Of a stretch of 64,000 nt of DNA, positions 8,207-16,660 are shown piece by piece. Under the pieces are notes generated by a model. That model was not told where the DNA came from. It saw only the letters and a program-made list of their open reading frames with translations, and made no database searches. Position numbers and translations under genes: made by a program. Source of the stretch: Bacillus methanolicus PB1 (lineage in GTDB: Bacteria > Bacillota > Bacilli > Bacillales > Cytobacillaceae); contig NZ_AFEU01000003.1 of NCBI RefSeq assembly GCF_000262755.1, forward strand, positions 62,001 to 126,000, written 5' to 3'. Every line of letters begins with the position of its first letter. Position 1 is the first letter of the stretch.

Positions 8207-10141
8207 ATGCATTCATTGGATATATCCTTATGTATGATCGTAAAAAATGAAGAGACTCATTTGGAACAATGTCTAAATTCCGTGTCCAACCTTGTTAGAG
8301 AAATCATTGTGGGAGACACTGGTTCTGAAGACGGAAGCATTGATATCGCCCGCCAGTTCGGAGCCCGAGTCATATCGGTAAAGTGGGAGCAAGACTTTGC
8401 CAAAGCTCGGAATGAGGTACTAGATCAAGCTACTTGTTCCTGGATCCTCGTGCTTGATGCAGATGAAAAAGCAAGCAATTGGGATATCACAGAACTAGAG
8501 AAGTTGCTGGCTGACACAAGTGTGTACGGGTACTACGTGCAAATCGTAAGCTACGTCGGTGAGGCCGATAGCCGGGAATTTATAACGGACAGCGTATGCC
8601 GCTTATTCCGAAACGACCCACGTATTCGATTTCGTGGAAAAATTCACGAAGAAGCCGCTCAAAGTATCTCGGAGCTCCCCGGCTCCCCCCTCTTATTCTC
8701 TAAGTTGAAGATTGATCATTACGGCTATCTAAAATCCGAGATTGACAGAAAAAACAAAGCTCATCGCAACCAATCGATTATCCATGAAGCATTAAGGGAA
8801 GCTCCGCAAGATCTTCTGCTCCGGTATGCGCTGGCGACTGAATACTTTCAAATCGAGGAATATGAAGAAGCTTCAAACATTCTATTGTCGTTACTTGATA
8901 CCATAGATACAGGCCCTGGGTTTGTATCGGACTTATACCTAAAAGCAGCTTATAGTCTTTTTATGTTGGGAAAGGATGTCCATGCAAGCGAAGTGATTAA
9001 AAAAGGCTTAATCCATTACGCCGACTTTAGCGATCTATATGAGATTCAGGCTTCTTTGTTGCTACGGCAAGGCAGGACTCTGGATGCTTATAAAACGTTG
9101 CAGACATCTTTGCGTTTAGGAGATGTTTCCGCCATTTATTCATCTTCCTCAGGCTGTGGAACGTATCGGACCCATTATATGGCAGGATGGGTATGCGAAA
9201 TGCTGCTTAACTTTCAAGAAGCCGCTGATCATTATGAGCAAGCTCTTTCATTTCGGCCCGACTATTTGCCGGCATGGGTTGAATTTGTTGCGCTCGAATT
9301 GTTAATGGATCGTTCTTTTCGGCTGACCACTTTTCTTGCAAAGCATCCTGAGTCGATAAATCAGAAGCAACTCTCGGTTCTGATCCCCGCTGTATTGAAT
9401 GCTAGAGCAAAAGAATTGCTGAAGTTCCTTCTGTTTGAGTCCGATCGTGGCAGATTACAGCTCCCCCCATTGCTGGAAGTTTTATACCATTTTCAAAATA
9501 ATGAAAACGAGCATGCTTGTCATAAGCTCCGGGAGCTGATACGGGAATCCCCCGCTGACCAGACGCTTGTTGGCTACCTGTGGGCCGCCGCATGGAAAAG
9601 GCTCGATATGGTGGATGCCCGGTACTTGGCTGGACTTCATGCACGGGGACCGCTTTTCTCCATCCAGCAAAAGTTGGATGGAGACAATAAACTTATACCA
9701 CCTTCTTCAGACTTATCGCTTGTGTTGCAGATGTTCATTCAAGTTGGCGCGTGGGACGCTGTTCTCGCGTTGTACCGACATACGGGCAGCGAGCTTCGCT
9801 GGACGAATGTCCCATTACCACTTTTATGCGGCCTGTCCCAAGCCCCTGCTTTAATAAAAAAAGAATTGTGCAGCGTTTACGAAAAGAAAAGGCGCGAAAT
9901 ACTGCCGAAAAATAAGGAGGACTTCACCGAGCTGTTAGTCTTCACTTGGCTAGCGCAGTCCTGTGGTACGATTCTCAACGTACCTGACTCGTTTACTTCT
10001 CTTTCTGATGACCACTTCACCTCATACTTAGGAGCCGCCTATCACCAGATTGCCAAAGCATCTTTTTATCATCGATTGCCTTGTAAATTCCCGGATTTAC
10101 GGTTGATCTTGAGAGCCTCTTGTTCTACTACCGATACTTAA
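8207..10141 (+). CDS. GT2-family glycosyltransferase with TPR repeats (third of three)
   Basis: 644 residues with AGGAGGG ten bases before the ATG, 12 bases after the previous stop. GT-A motifs: ISLCMIVKNEETHLEQCL, IIVGDTGSEDGSIDIA (the usual VVDTGS is VGDTGS here), LVLDADEKAS, KIHEEA and IDHYGYLKSE. The C-terminal ~420 residues are TPR-like. The gene ends convergently, four bases inside the end of the minus-strand GT4 gene, so two operons meet here with no intergenic terminator. Confidence 0.9.
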   Translation: MHSLDISLCMIVKNEETHLEQCLNSVSNLVREIIVGDTGSEDGSIDIARQFGARVISVKWEQDFAKARNEVLDQATCSWILVLDADEKASNWDITELEKLLADTSVYGYYVQIVSYVGEADSREFITDSVCRLFRNDPRIRFRGKIHEEAAQSISELPGSPLLFSKLKIDHYGYLKSEIDRKNKAHRNQSIIHEALREAPQDLLLRYALATEYFQIEEYEEASNILLSLLDTIDTGPGFVSDLYLKAAYSLFMLGKDVHASEVIKKGLIHYADFSDLYEIQASLLLRQGRTLDAYKTLQTSLRLGDVSAIYSSSSGCGTYRTHYMAGWVCEMLLNFQEAADHYEQALSFRPDYLPAWVEFVALELLMDRSFRLTTFLAKHPESINQKQLSVLIPAVLNARAKELLKFLLFESDRGRLQLPPLLEVLYHFQNNENEHACHKLRELIRESPADQTLVGYLWAAAWKRLDMVDARYLAGLHARGPLFSIQQKLDGDNKLIPPSSDLSLVLQMFIQVGAWDAVLALYRHTGSELRWTNVPLPLLCGLSQAPALIKKELCSVYEKKRREILPKNKEDFTELLVFTWLAQSCGTILNVPDSFTSLSDDHFTSYLGAAYHQIAKASFYHRLPCKFPDLRLILRASCSTTDT

Positions 10142-11253
10142 GAGACGTATTCGCTTAAAATCCGGGTCCATTTCGCTTTCCATATTCTTTTATCAAAAGC
10201 TTTCGCCGTAGCACGAGCGTTCGCACCAATCTGACGACGTATCTCCAAGTTCTCGATCAGGGTGCGAATCGCTTCAAAGAGACGATCTTCCGTCGGTGTA
10301 ACAAGCAGTCCATTATACCCGTCAATGATCAGATCATTCAATCCTCCTACATTTGAGCTAACAATCGGTACTCCGCAGCTCAATGCCTCCAGACATGAAT
10401 ACGAAGTTCCTTCTGAAAAAATTGTGGGGATAACAGCAATATCAGCGCGTTGGTATGCTTGAACCATTTGGCCGAAGGTATAAGCTTGGTAATGGATTCT
10501 GTCACGATAGGGATGCGCGTCCAGCCATAAACGAAATGTTTTCGTGAGCAAGCTATCTTCAATGAGTTCTCCGACAAATTCAATTGTAACCTGAGGGTAG
10601 GCGGCAAGGAGCCGGTCCGTTGCAAGCATCATTGGAATGATTCCCCGCTCGATGCTGATCCGCCGCGGATAAAGGATGTGTACCCTATTCGAATCCTTCT
10701 GAATCCTCTCTTGGGGAATAAACTCTTGTGTATCTACAGCGTTAGGGAGTAGGACGATTTGTTCGGGATCTGAGAAGGTACATACGGACCGGCAAAATGT
10801 GAGAAAATGAGAATCAACTGAAACGATCCTCTTTAGTTGCCGTAAAGCCCCCTGGATGTTTCGCGCCACATCTGCTTTATTTTCCGTAGGAAGCGATGGA
10901 TTATCCCAATTGATCCCATGACATATACCAATACTGGCTGTCTTATATTGTATTGGATGCCATATAAAGCTGGCGTATATCAGATTCCCTTCTGCCTCGG
11001 AACTCATCCGATTAAAGACTGTCACTAAGTCCTGATCCCGGCAATCGTATCCAATGACCTCAATATCCTCGATTTCTCTTCGAAATGGACCACTTTGGGA
11101 AAGCTGGTGTATGACAGGCTTCCACCCCATCTCCCGAATTGTTTTAGATAAATCATACAAATAACGTTCCAAGCCGCCGCCGTAAATTTTATCCGTCTGA
11201 CCGTTATAAGCATCCGCAAAACTATGCGTCAAAATGCCAATTTCTCGTGTCAT
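10138..11253 (-). CDS. GT4-family (GT-B fold) glycosyltransferase
   Basis: 371 residues from the ATG at 11253. GGAGGGAG at 11261-11268 selects this start over an upstream in-frame ATG at 11295. The N-terminal domain has YGGGLERYLYDL. The C-terminal domain has HILYPRRISIERG and the donor-sugar E-x7-E motif in EGTSYSCLEALSCGVPI, followed by SSNVGGLNDLI. This is a retaining nucleotide-sugar glycosyltransferase of unknown acceptor. It is last in a three-gene minus-strand operon with a four-base gap after the upstream GT2 gene. Confidence 0.9.
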   Translation of the reverse strand: MTREIGILTHSFADAYNGQTDKIYGGGLERYLYDLSKTIREMGWKPVIHQLSQSGPFRREIEDIEVIGYDCRDQDLVTVFNRMSSEAEGNLIYASFIWHPIQYKTASIGICHGINWDNPSLPTENKADVARNIQGALRQLKRIVSVDSHFLTFCRSVCTFSDPEQIVLLPNAVDTQEFIPQERIQKDSNRVHILYPRRISIERGIIPMMLATDRLLAAYPQVTIEFVGELIEDSLLTKTFRLWLDAHPYRDRIHYQAYTFGQMVQAYQRADIAVIPTIFSEGTSYSCLEALSCGVPIVSSNVGGLNDLIIDGYNGLLVTPTEDRLFEAIRTLIENLEIRRQIGANARATAKAFDKRIWKAKWTRILSEYVS

Positions 11254-11257
11254 TTTC

Positions 11258-11986
11258 CTACTCCCTCCAAGGAACCAGATTAGGATTTTCATCAAGAATC
11301 GATTGATATTGCTCCAAACTCCCCCATTGTCCCTCCGGATCTCGTTCCATATAGCGCAAATATTTACGATACCGCTCCTCTTTAGAAATGGCCCATCCGT
11401 AATGCTTGACTCTTAATTCCGACAAAAATCCCGGCAAAGCAGTAAAAGAAAGAGGAAGACGTGGGGCATGATGGTCCATCTTCGGATAAAAATAGTAGTA
11501 TCCCGGAATATACCTAATAAGTGTACACGTATGCCGACGATGAATTTGCCAATGTTTATCATCACGATAATGGGTTATACCCCCCCAAAAATCGAAGAAA
11601 CGGAAACCTACCCAATCGTACTGATCCTGATCAATTAACATACGCATGGACATTTTCGCTTTCTCCTCATAGAATTCATCGGCATCGACTGCAAGCAGCC
11701 AATCAGGATTCTTGGAACAGGCAACTTTCCATAAGAACGAACGAAGTTCCCATTCCTTGTGAAATCTGGATTGTTCCAATGTTACAAGCGTGCTGACTTT
11801 GGCAAAAGAACGACAGATGCTCGCAGTTCCGTCCGTACTCGCATCATCTACAATAATGATATCGTCCACAAATTCGCTCAAATCTTGAAGACACGCTTCT
11901 AAAAACCTGTCAGCTTCATTCCGCACCTGCATGATAGCTGTAAGCCGATTATTTTCTGTTTTCCTAATCCCATCGTTACTCAGCAT
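11258..11986 (-). CDS. GT2-family glycosyltransferase, short form
   Basis: About 242 residues from ATG at 11986 (AGGAGAG eight bases upstream; a GTG one codon earlier is also possible). Motifs: LTAIMQVRNEADRFLEACLQ, IIIVDDASTDGTASI and LLAVDADEFYEE. It has only the catalytic domain, with no TPR or membrane segment. Its start overlaps the end of the upstream TPR protein, indicating coupled translation, and it is followed four bases later by the GT4 gene. It probably adds one sugar in the same glycan pathway. Confidence 0.9.
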   Translation of the reverse strand: MLSNDGIRKTENNRLTAIMQVRNEADRFLEACLQDLSEFVDDIIIVDDASTDGTASICRSFAKVSTLVTLEQSRFHKEWELRSFLWKVACSKNPDWLLAVDADEFYEEKAKMSMRMLIDQDQYDWVGFRFFDFWGGITHYRDDKHWQIHRRHTCTLIRYIPGYYYFYPKMDHHAPRLPLSFTALPGFLSELRVKHYGWAISKEERYRKYLRYMERDPEGQWGSLEQYQSILDENPNLVPWRE

Positions 11987-13145
11987 CACTCACTCTCCTA
12001 ATAACCTTTTCCATCGCTTGTTCCCATTGATCAATTTCTGCGATATTGGACAAGACTTTCCAATCGTGGATGGAAGCGCGAAGCAATAAATGAATCGCCT
12101 CATGTCGCCTGCCGCGAATCCGATGTAGAATGCCGCGAATTCCATCTACGAAATACTGTTCTGTCACTGCCAGTTCCATATTCTCCAAAAGGTTCAACGC
12201 TTCTTCCCAGCGGTACGTGTGTAAATAATTGGGTAAAAGAAATCGACTTGCGTCCGGATCGCTGGATGACTTTAACACTCTAATAGCAGACTGATAATCT
12301 TTATTCAACTTGAAGATCTCCGCTTGAACTAAATCCGTGCGACCTTGCTCTAGTAAATCGTACAAGGATTTAACGTTTAGCTTTTCCTCATCCGCTATAG
12401 CAGTTATGGCGTAGTTGCGAGTCGCAAGATCTAAATTCCCGGCTTTCGCCTCGATTGCCGAGAAAAAACGATAATGCGTGGAGAGGCAATCTCTATCATT
12501 CTTCAATATCATTTGCTCGAAAGATATTGATAAATACTCTTTAGCAATCGAACGTTCTAAAAAATAGAGGTATAAGGAGAGCCAATAGCACACCTTTTCA
12601 TCATCACCGATCTGCTCGTGTAAATCTTTGTAATAAGCAACGCGAGACTCCCACTGACGTCGCTTCCATGGAACCAAGGACTCGCCGCGGTCCAAAGCCA
12701 ATAGGACCTCAGGCCACATCGTCTCATATTCTTTATTTTCATTTTGAAGCAACATCACATTCTCGTGGCATAGGCATTGCTCCAAATAAATTTCTTCACA
12801 ATGGCTACCGATCAATTGTGCTTGTGCCGCAAGCAAACCGCTAAATTTTTGCCACAAGTTCTCATCTTCATCGTCCGGAACAGGATCCAACAAGGCGATT
12901 ATACTCCTTGGCTGAATTTGGAAAACAATCGGAAGTAAATACGGGGAAGCAACTATAGCTGCATATTCACCCTTCTCTAGACGATCAATCTCCGGGAGGG
13001 ATAAAGACTGGAGTCCGTAGATTTGTTGATCATCATTACTAAGATTTCCGAAGAAAAGAGTTCGCTCACGTTCTGGCAATGATTCAATGTAACGTCTATA
13101 AGGAAAAGAGGACCAACCTGAATGGCTAAAGATAACGTATTTCAG
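11976..13145 (-). CDS. TPR-like protein of the glycosylation operon, probable CTG start
   Basis: No ATG fits. The frame is open to a TAG just above 13145. AGGAGG at 13154-13159 is followed, after eight bases, by CTG at 13143-13145, giving 389 residues beginning M-KYVIFSHSGWSSFPYRRY. That beta-strand and turn resemble a genuine glycosyltransferase-type N-terminus. A TTG at 13079 would give 367 residues but lacks a ribosome-binding site and would discard this part. The C-terminal half is helical and repeat-like (RFFSAIEAKAGNLDLATRNY, LNLLENMELAVTEQYF). No catalytic motif is recognised. It may be a non-catalytic acceptor-binding partner of the two enzymes downstream. Confidence 0.7.
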   Translation of the reverse strand: MKYVIFSHSGWSSFPYRRYIESLPERERTLFFGNLSNDDQQIYGLQSLSLPEIDRLEKGEYAAIVASPYLLPIVFQIQPRSIIALLDPVPDDEDENLWQKFSGLLAAQAQLIGSHCEEIYLEQCLCHENVMLLQNENKEYETMWPEVLLALDRGESLVPWKRRQWESRVAYYKDLHEQIGDDEKVCYWLSLYLYFLERSIAKEYLSISFEQMILKNDRDCLSTHYRFFSAIEAKAGNLDLATRNYAITAIADEEKLNVKSLYDLLEQGRTDLVQAEIFKLNKDYQSAIRVLKSSSDPDASRFLLPNYLHTYRWEEALNLLENMELAVTEQYFVDGIRGILHRIRGRRHEAIHLLLRASIHDWKVLSNIAEIDQWEQAMEKVIRRVSDAE

Positions 13146-13595
13146 ATAAATAACCTCCTATCTGCACAAAATCTACTCGTTCCATCATTTAGAATTAAGC
13201 AATTTTGTAACAATCCTGTCGGAACAGATCTAGGCTAAATGTTAGCTATCTTTTTAAGTTAAACGACCAACTTATTCAAACCAAAAAAACATCATTAAAA
13301 AGAAATCGTAAGAATAAATTCGGTACGTCACTCAATGGCGGGAGCTATTTAATTGGAAATGGTGCTTGCCTAATTGGCGTGTGGAAAAATTGAATCGAAC
13401 TAGTTTATTCACATCGAGTTAGTAGAATCTGCTTCTTAAGTTTTATATTCTGAAAAATAAATGTTTTTGCTAACTACATTTTGAGCACTCCGATCACCAA
13501 AATTTGAACCACTTGTTTTGGATTATACGCAAAATATTAAATTATAATGAAGAATATTATAAAAAACTAAACTCAATTCTTGCAATTTGAACTGT

Positions 13596-13642
13596 AACCC
13601 GAATAATGGACACTTGAAAAAAAGTCCCTTATTCGGGTTTTT
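13596..13642 (+). terminator. intrinsic terminator
   Basis: Stem AACCCGAATAA / TTATTCGGGTT with a 22-base loop followed by TTTTTC. No intact plus-strand gene precedes it, so it may belong to the decayed element next to it. Confidence 0.7.
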
Positions 13643-13654
13643 CTGTGACCTAGG

Positions 13655-13800
13655 CTGGTGAGGAAAGCTTTTATGCAGAACGCAGGGGCAAAGGAAGCCC
13701 TGGAAGACCGTCGTCAAAGACACTCTCAGTGGAAGAGAAACTGAAAAAGGCGGAAGCCTCGCATAGTGTTTTAGAGATGAAAATGACTTCTTATTTCTAG
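13655..13800 (+). pseudogene. degenerate transposase OrfA remnant (IS3-like)
   Basis: Short pieces in two frames read NAGAKEALEDRRQ and then TLSVEEKLKKAEA, ending SYF-stop. This order and spacing resembles the G-x-EAL-x-DRRGR ... EEKLKK linker after the helix-turn-helix of many IS3-family OrfA proteins. The frame changes within ~20 bases and no start or second ORF remains. The call rests on motif resemblance only. Confidence 0.35.
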
Positions 13801-13871
13801 CTTTCTTGGGATTTGGACAAGCATGTCGGCATATCTTTTACATACATCCCAAAAAAGGAGGTCATTAAGTA

Positions 13872-14021
13872 ATGACACCAATTGAACTTTTTGCATGGAT
13901 ATTATCAACAATCTTAGGGATTAGCTTTATTATTTCTTTAGTAGCACTTTCAAGAAAACCGAGATACATTGCTGAAAAGGAACGAAAGATGACCCAATCC
14001 TCTATTAAAAAGAAAAGTTAA
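13872..14021 (+). CDS. small single-pass membrane protein
   Basis: 49 residues: MTPIELFAWILSTILGISF at the start forms one strong hydrophobic helix (to about residue 27), followed by a basic tail (SRKPRYIAEKERKM ... IKKKS). AAGGAGGT lies about nine bases before the ATG, an ideal ribosome-binding site, which argues strongly that this is a real gene despite its size. Neighbours give no clue and I do not recognise the family. Confidence 0.65.
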   Translation: MTPIELFAWILSTILGISFIISLVALSRKPRYIAEKERKMTQSSIKKKS

Positions 14022-14110
14022 CTATGATAAAGGGACAACACACTAGCTGTAATTGGCCATCCCTCCTAAAATTCGGTGTATTATCACTTTATTTAACTGT
14101 ACACAGAAAA

Positions 14111-14157
14111 GGGGTCAACACCAAAAGTCACTTTATGTGATCTTTTGGGTCATCCCC
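14111..14157 (-). terminator. terminator of the siderophore operon
   Basis: Minus-strand stem GGGG..CCAAAAG..TCAC / GTGA..CTTTTGG..CCCC around an ATAAA loop, followed by TTTTCTGT. It overlaps the last codons of the decarboxylase gene. Confidence 0.65.
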
Positions 14158-15408
14158 ATATATTGGTTTGCTTTTCTCTAGATCTCTTATGTCTTCCGTT
14201 CCTGCATTGTGACTAGCGATACGGTCAGATTCTATGTAAAGATGTTCTGGATGTGGATGGCTGAGGAAGTCATGATGGGAAATAGCCCATCCATACGCTC
14301 CCGCATAACTGAAGAGAAGAATATCTCCAACCCGCACACTTGGAACTACTATATCTCTTGCAAGTATGTCGTTAGGAGTACATAGCTCCCCGGCTACAGT
14401 AATGGCCGTCTCGTTTACTTTAGGACGTTCAAAGGGGTATAACCACTTTTCTACTGGAACAATGGTAAAAGGATGGCTCTGTTTCCAAGCTGCCGGGAGT
14501 CTAAGATGATGGATTCCTCCGCGAACAACACAGAAGTATTTGCCATGGTTTTGTTTAATATCCAATACCTCCGCTGCATAATATCCGCAAGAAGAAGTGA
14601 TATATCGTCCACATTCGAATAATACCTTCCAACTGCAGTCACGATTCTTTTCAAGTACTTTTTCCAAACGATTCGTAAAGTCCCTCCAGTTAAACTGATT
14701 TCCTATATCTAGGTAGTTAATTCCGATGCCACCGCCTACATTCAAATAGGAAATGTCTATATTCCACTCTACTCCCCACCTTTTTGCCGTTTCAAAACAA
14801 TGGTCCACAAAAACTGCATGGGTTTTAGAGTCGACATTATTAGACATCGCGTGGAAATGAAAGCCGATAAGCCTTACATTTGGCAAACTTTTAGCTAAAG
14901 CAATTGCATGAGGAATTGCTGTTTCATCAATTCCAAATTGTGTTGGTACACCTGCCATTTTCAATTGCGCGTTTGGAACGGAATTTCGGAGATTGACACG
15001 TAGTAAAATGGATACGCTTGTCCCTTTTTGACTGGCAATGTGATTTACTAACCGCAATTCATGAATACTCTCAATATGAAGTAAGGTGACGTTGTGATGA
15101 ATAGCATCTTCAATCTCTTCCTTCGTTTTCCCGGGACCGCTAAACAGGATTGGAATTTTCTTGTCCACTGCCCGAACCTTTTCAATCTCTCCAAGTGAAG
15201 CTACTTCAAATCCATGAACAATTCGAGATAAGGCTTTAAGAAGAGTGGGGTCTGAATTTGCTTTAATCGCATAAAATAAATGACACATTGGAGGAAGGGT
15301 GGTCAATAATCGATTTACATGGTTACGCAGTTTTGATAAATCATATAAATAAGCACAAAAAGGCTTTTCTCGTTCCATCTTGAGAGATTGCACGATTTTT
15401 TCAATCAT
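14128..15408 (-). CDS. SbnH-like PLP-dependent decarboxylase for siderophore synthesis
   Basis: 426 residues of the fold-type III (LysA/ornithine decarboxylase) family. The PLP lysine lies in FYAIKANSDPTLLKAL. GFEVASLGEIEK, FSGPGKTKEEIEDA, RVNLRNSVPNAQLKMAG, GFHFHAMSNN, NVGGGIG and the active-site cysteine/aspartate segment GELCTPNDILARD are all visible, ending SYAGAYGWAISHHDFLSHPH. This pattern is strikingly close to SbnH, which decarboxylates a citryl-diaminopropionate intermediate in staphyloferrin B assembly. It is the last gene of the operon. The true substrate here is not known, because the cluster lacks SbnA/B/G equivalents. Confidence 0.88.
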   Translation of the reverse strand: MIEKIVQSLKMEREKPFCAYLYDLSKLRNHVNRLLTTLPPMCHLFYAIKANSDPTLLKALSRIVHGFEVASLGEIEKVRAVDKKIPILFSGPGKTKEEIEDAIHHNVTLLHIESIHELRLVNHIASQKGTSVSILLRVNLRNSVPNAQLKMAGVPTQFGIDETAIPHAIALAKSLPNVRLIGFHFHAMSNNVDSKTHAVFVDHCFETAKRWGVEWNIDISYLNVGGGIGINYLDIGNQFNWRDFTNRLEKVLEKNRDCSWKVLFECGRYITSSCGYYAAEVLDIKQNHGKYFCVVRGGIHHLRLPAAWKQSHPFTIVPVEKWLYPFERPKVNETAITVAGELCTPNDILARDIVVPSVRVGDILLFSYAGAYGWAISHHDFLSHPHPEHLYIESDRIASHNAGTEDIRDLEKSKPIYGDDPKDHIK

Positions 15409-15431
15409 TGTTTATTCACTCCCATACGTAA

Positions 15432-16655
15432 TTACAATTGCCAGATTTGTCTTCTTCTTGTTACGATTAAATATGTAGTTGCAATACAACCGATCCCCAT
15501 CATGGCGCCAGCCCATAAAGTGCCAGCCCATGTTGCAATCGCTCCTATGAGTATCGCACCTAGCGGAATAAAGCCTCTATCCATTAAGGCAATGCTCAAA
15601 ATCCTCCCTCGCAGTTGGTCAGGAACAAGCATTTGCAAAGTAATTCGGCTCATGGTTCGATATGTCTGACTCGTTAATCCCACTAGAAACATAGCTATTC
15701 CTGCTATATAAATGTTTGTGGTCCCTATGAATAAAAGCAAAGAAAATCCTAATCCTATAATTGAATACACCAGCCATTTTCCTGCACCTTTGATTTCTTT
15801 TCCTAAAGAAATCAAAGTTGTCCCAATTAATGCCCCAATAGATGATACAGATAGAAGAATTCCAAACCCTTCTGGCCCAAGTTTTAAATGATCTCTGGCA
15901 AATAACGGCATCATCGTTGTGTAAGGAAATCCAAAAACCATCGGTACAATGGCCAAAACGAGTAAAGATTGTACCGACGGTTGGCTTCTAACATAATTTG
16001 CCGCCTCGCGAAATGTTGTTTTCTCTTTTTTCTTTTTGTTGGTGTTTGAAAAAGAACCCGAACGAATCATAAGCAATGAGAATAGGACGCCTAACGTTCC
16101 CCAAGCATTTATATAGAATAAATTTGCGATATCAGTGACTGAAAGCAAAGCTCCCGCCATTGCAGGTCCCATAATACGAGACAGATGAATGACAGTTGTA
16201 TTAATAGCAATCGCACTTGTCATGGAGCTATGTGGCACAAGATTTGGAACTAATGCATTGCGAATAGGGGGATCCATTGCTGACAGAATAGACCTTAGTG
16301 TTACAATGAACACAAAAATCCAAAATGGCTGTTGGGTTTGGACTATATAGCCAAGACAAAATGTCAACAACATCATTCCAATTTGAATCAAAATAAGTAA
16401 TCTTCGTCGATCGTGCTGATCAGCCAATATACCTGCAGGGACACTTAACAAAAAAGCAGGAACCAGCCGGCAACCATTGATTAATCCCAGGTAGAGTGGT
16501 GAATTCGTAAACTGTAAAACCGCCCAGTTTAAGGCTGCTAAATCTATCCAATCCCCCACACGTGTTACCAGACTTCCAGACATAAAAATTCTAAACGTTC
16601 TTGAATGAAGAGCAAACCTTGATGGTTTTGGAAATTGAAATTCTGCTTGTGCCAT
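15432..16655 (-). CDS. MFS transporter, probable siderophore exporter
   Basis: 407 residues, about twelve hydrophobic segments, of the EntS/SbnD-like branch of the major facilitator superfamily. It begins with a soluble stretch and then RIFMSGSLVTRVGDWIDLAALNW. The inter-helix motif A-like loop is AGILADQHDRRRLL, and an equivalent appears in the second half. It lies five bases after the second synthetase gene and 23 bases before the decarboxylase, so it is co-transcribed. Export of the citrate-type siderophore made by its neighbours is the natural assignment from context. Confidence 0.85.
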   Translation of the reverse strand: MAQAEFQFPKPSRFALHSRTFRIFMSGSLVTRVGDWIDLAALNWAVLQFTNSPLYLGLINGCRLVPAFLLSVPAGILADQHDRRRLLILIQIGMMLLTFCLGYIVQTQQPFWIFVFIVTLRSILSAMDPPIRNALVPNLVPHSSMTSAIAINTTVIHLSRIMGPAMAGALLSVTDIANLFYINAWGTLGVLFSLLMIRSGSFSNTNKKKKEKTTFREAANYVRSQPSVQSLLVLAIVPMVFGFPYTTMMPLFARDHLKLGPEGFGILLSVSSIGALIGTTLISLGKEIKGAGKWLVYSIIGLGFSLLLFIGTTNIYIAGIAMFLVGLTSQTYRTMSRITLQMLVPDQLRGRILSIALMDRGFIPLGAILIGAIATWAGTLWAGAMMGIGCIATTYLIVTRRRQIWQL

Positions 16656-16660
16656 AACAC

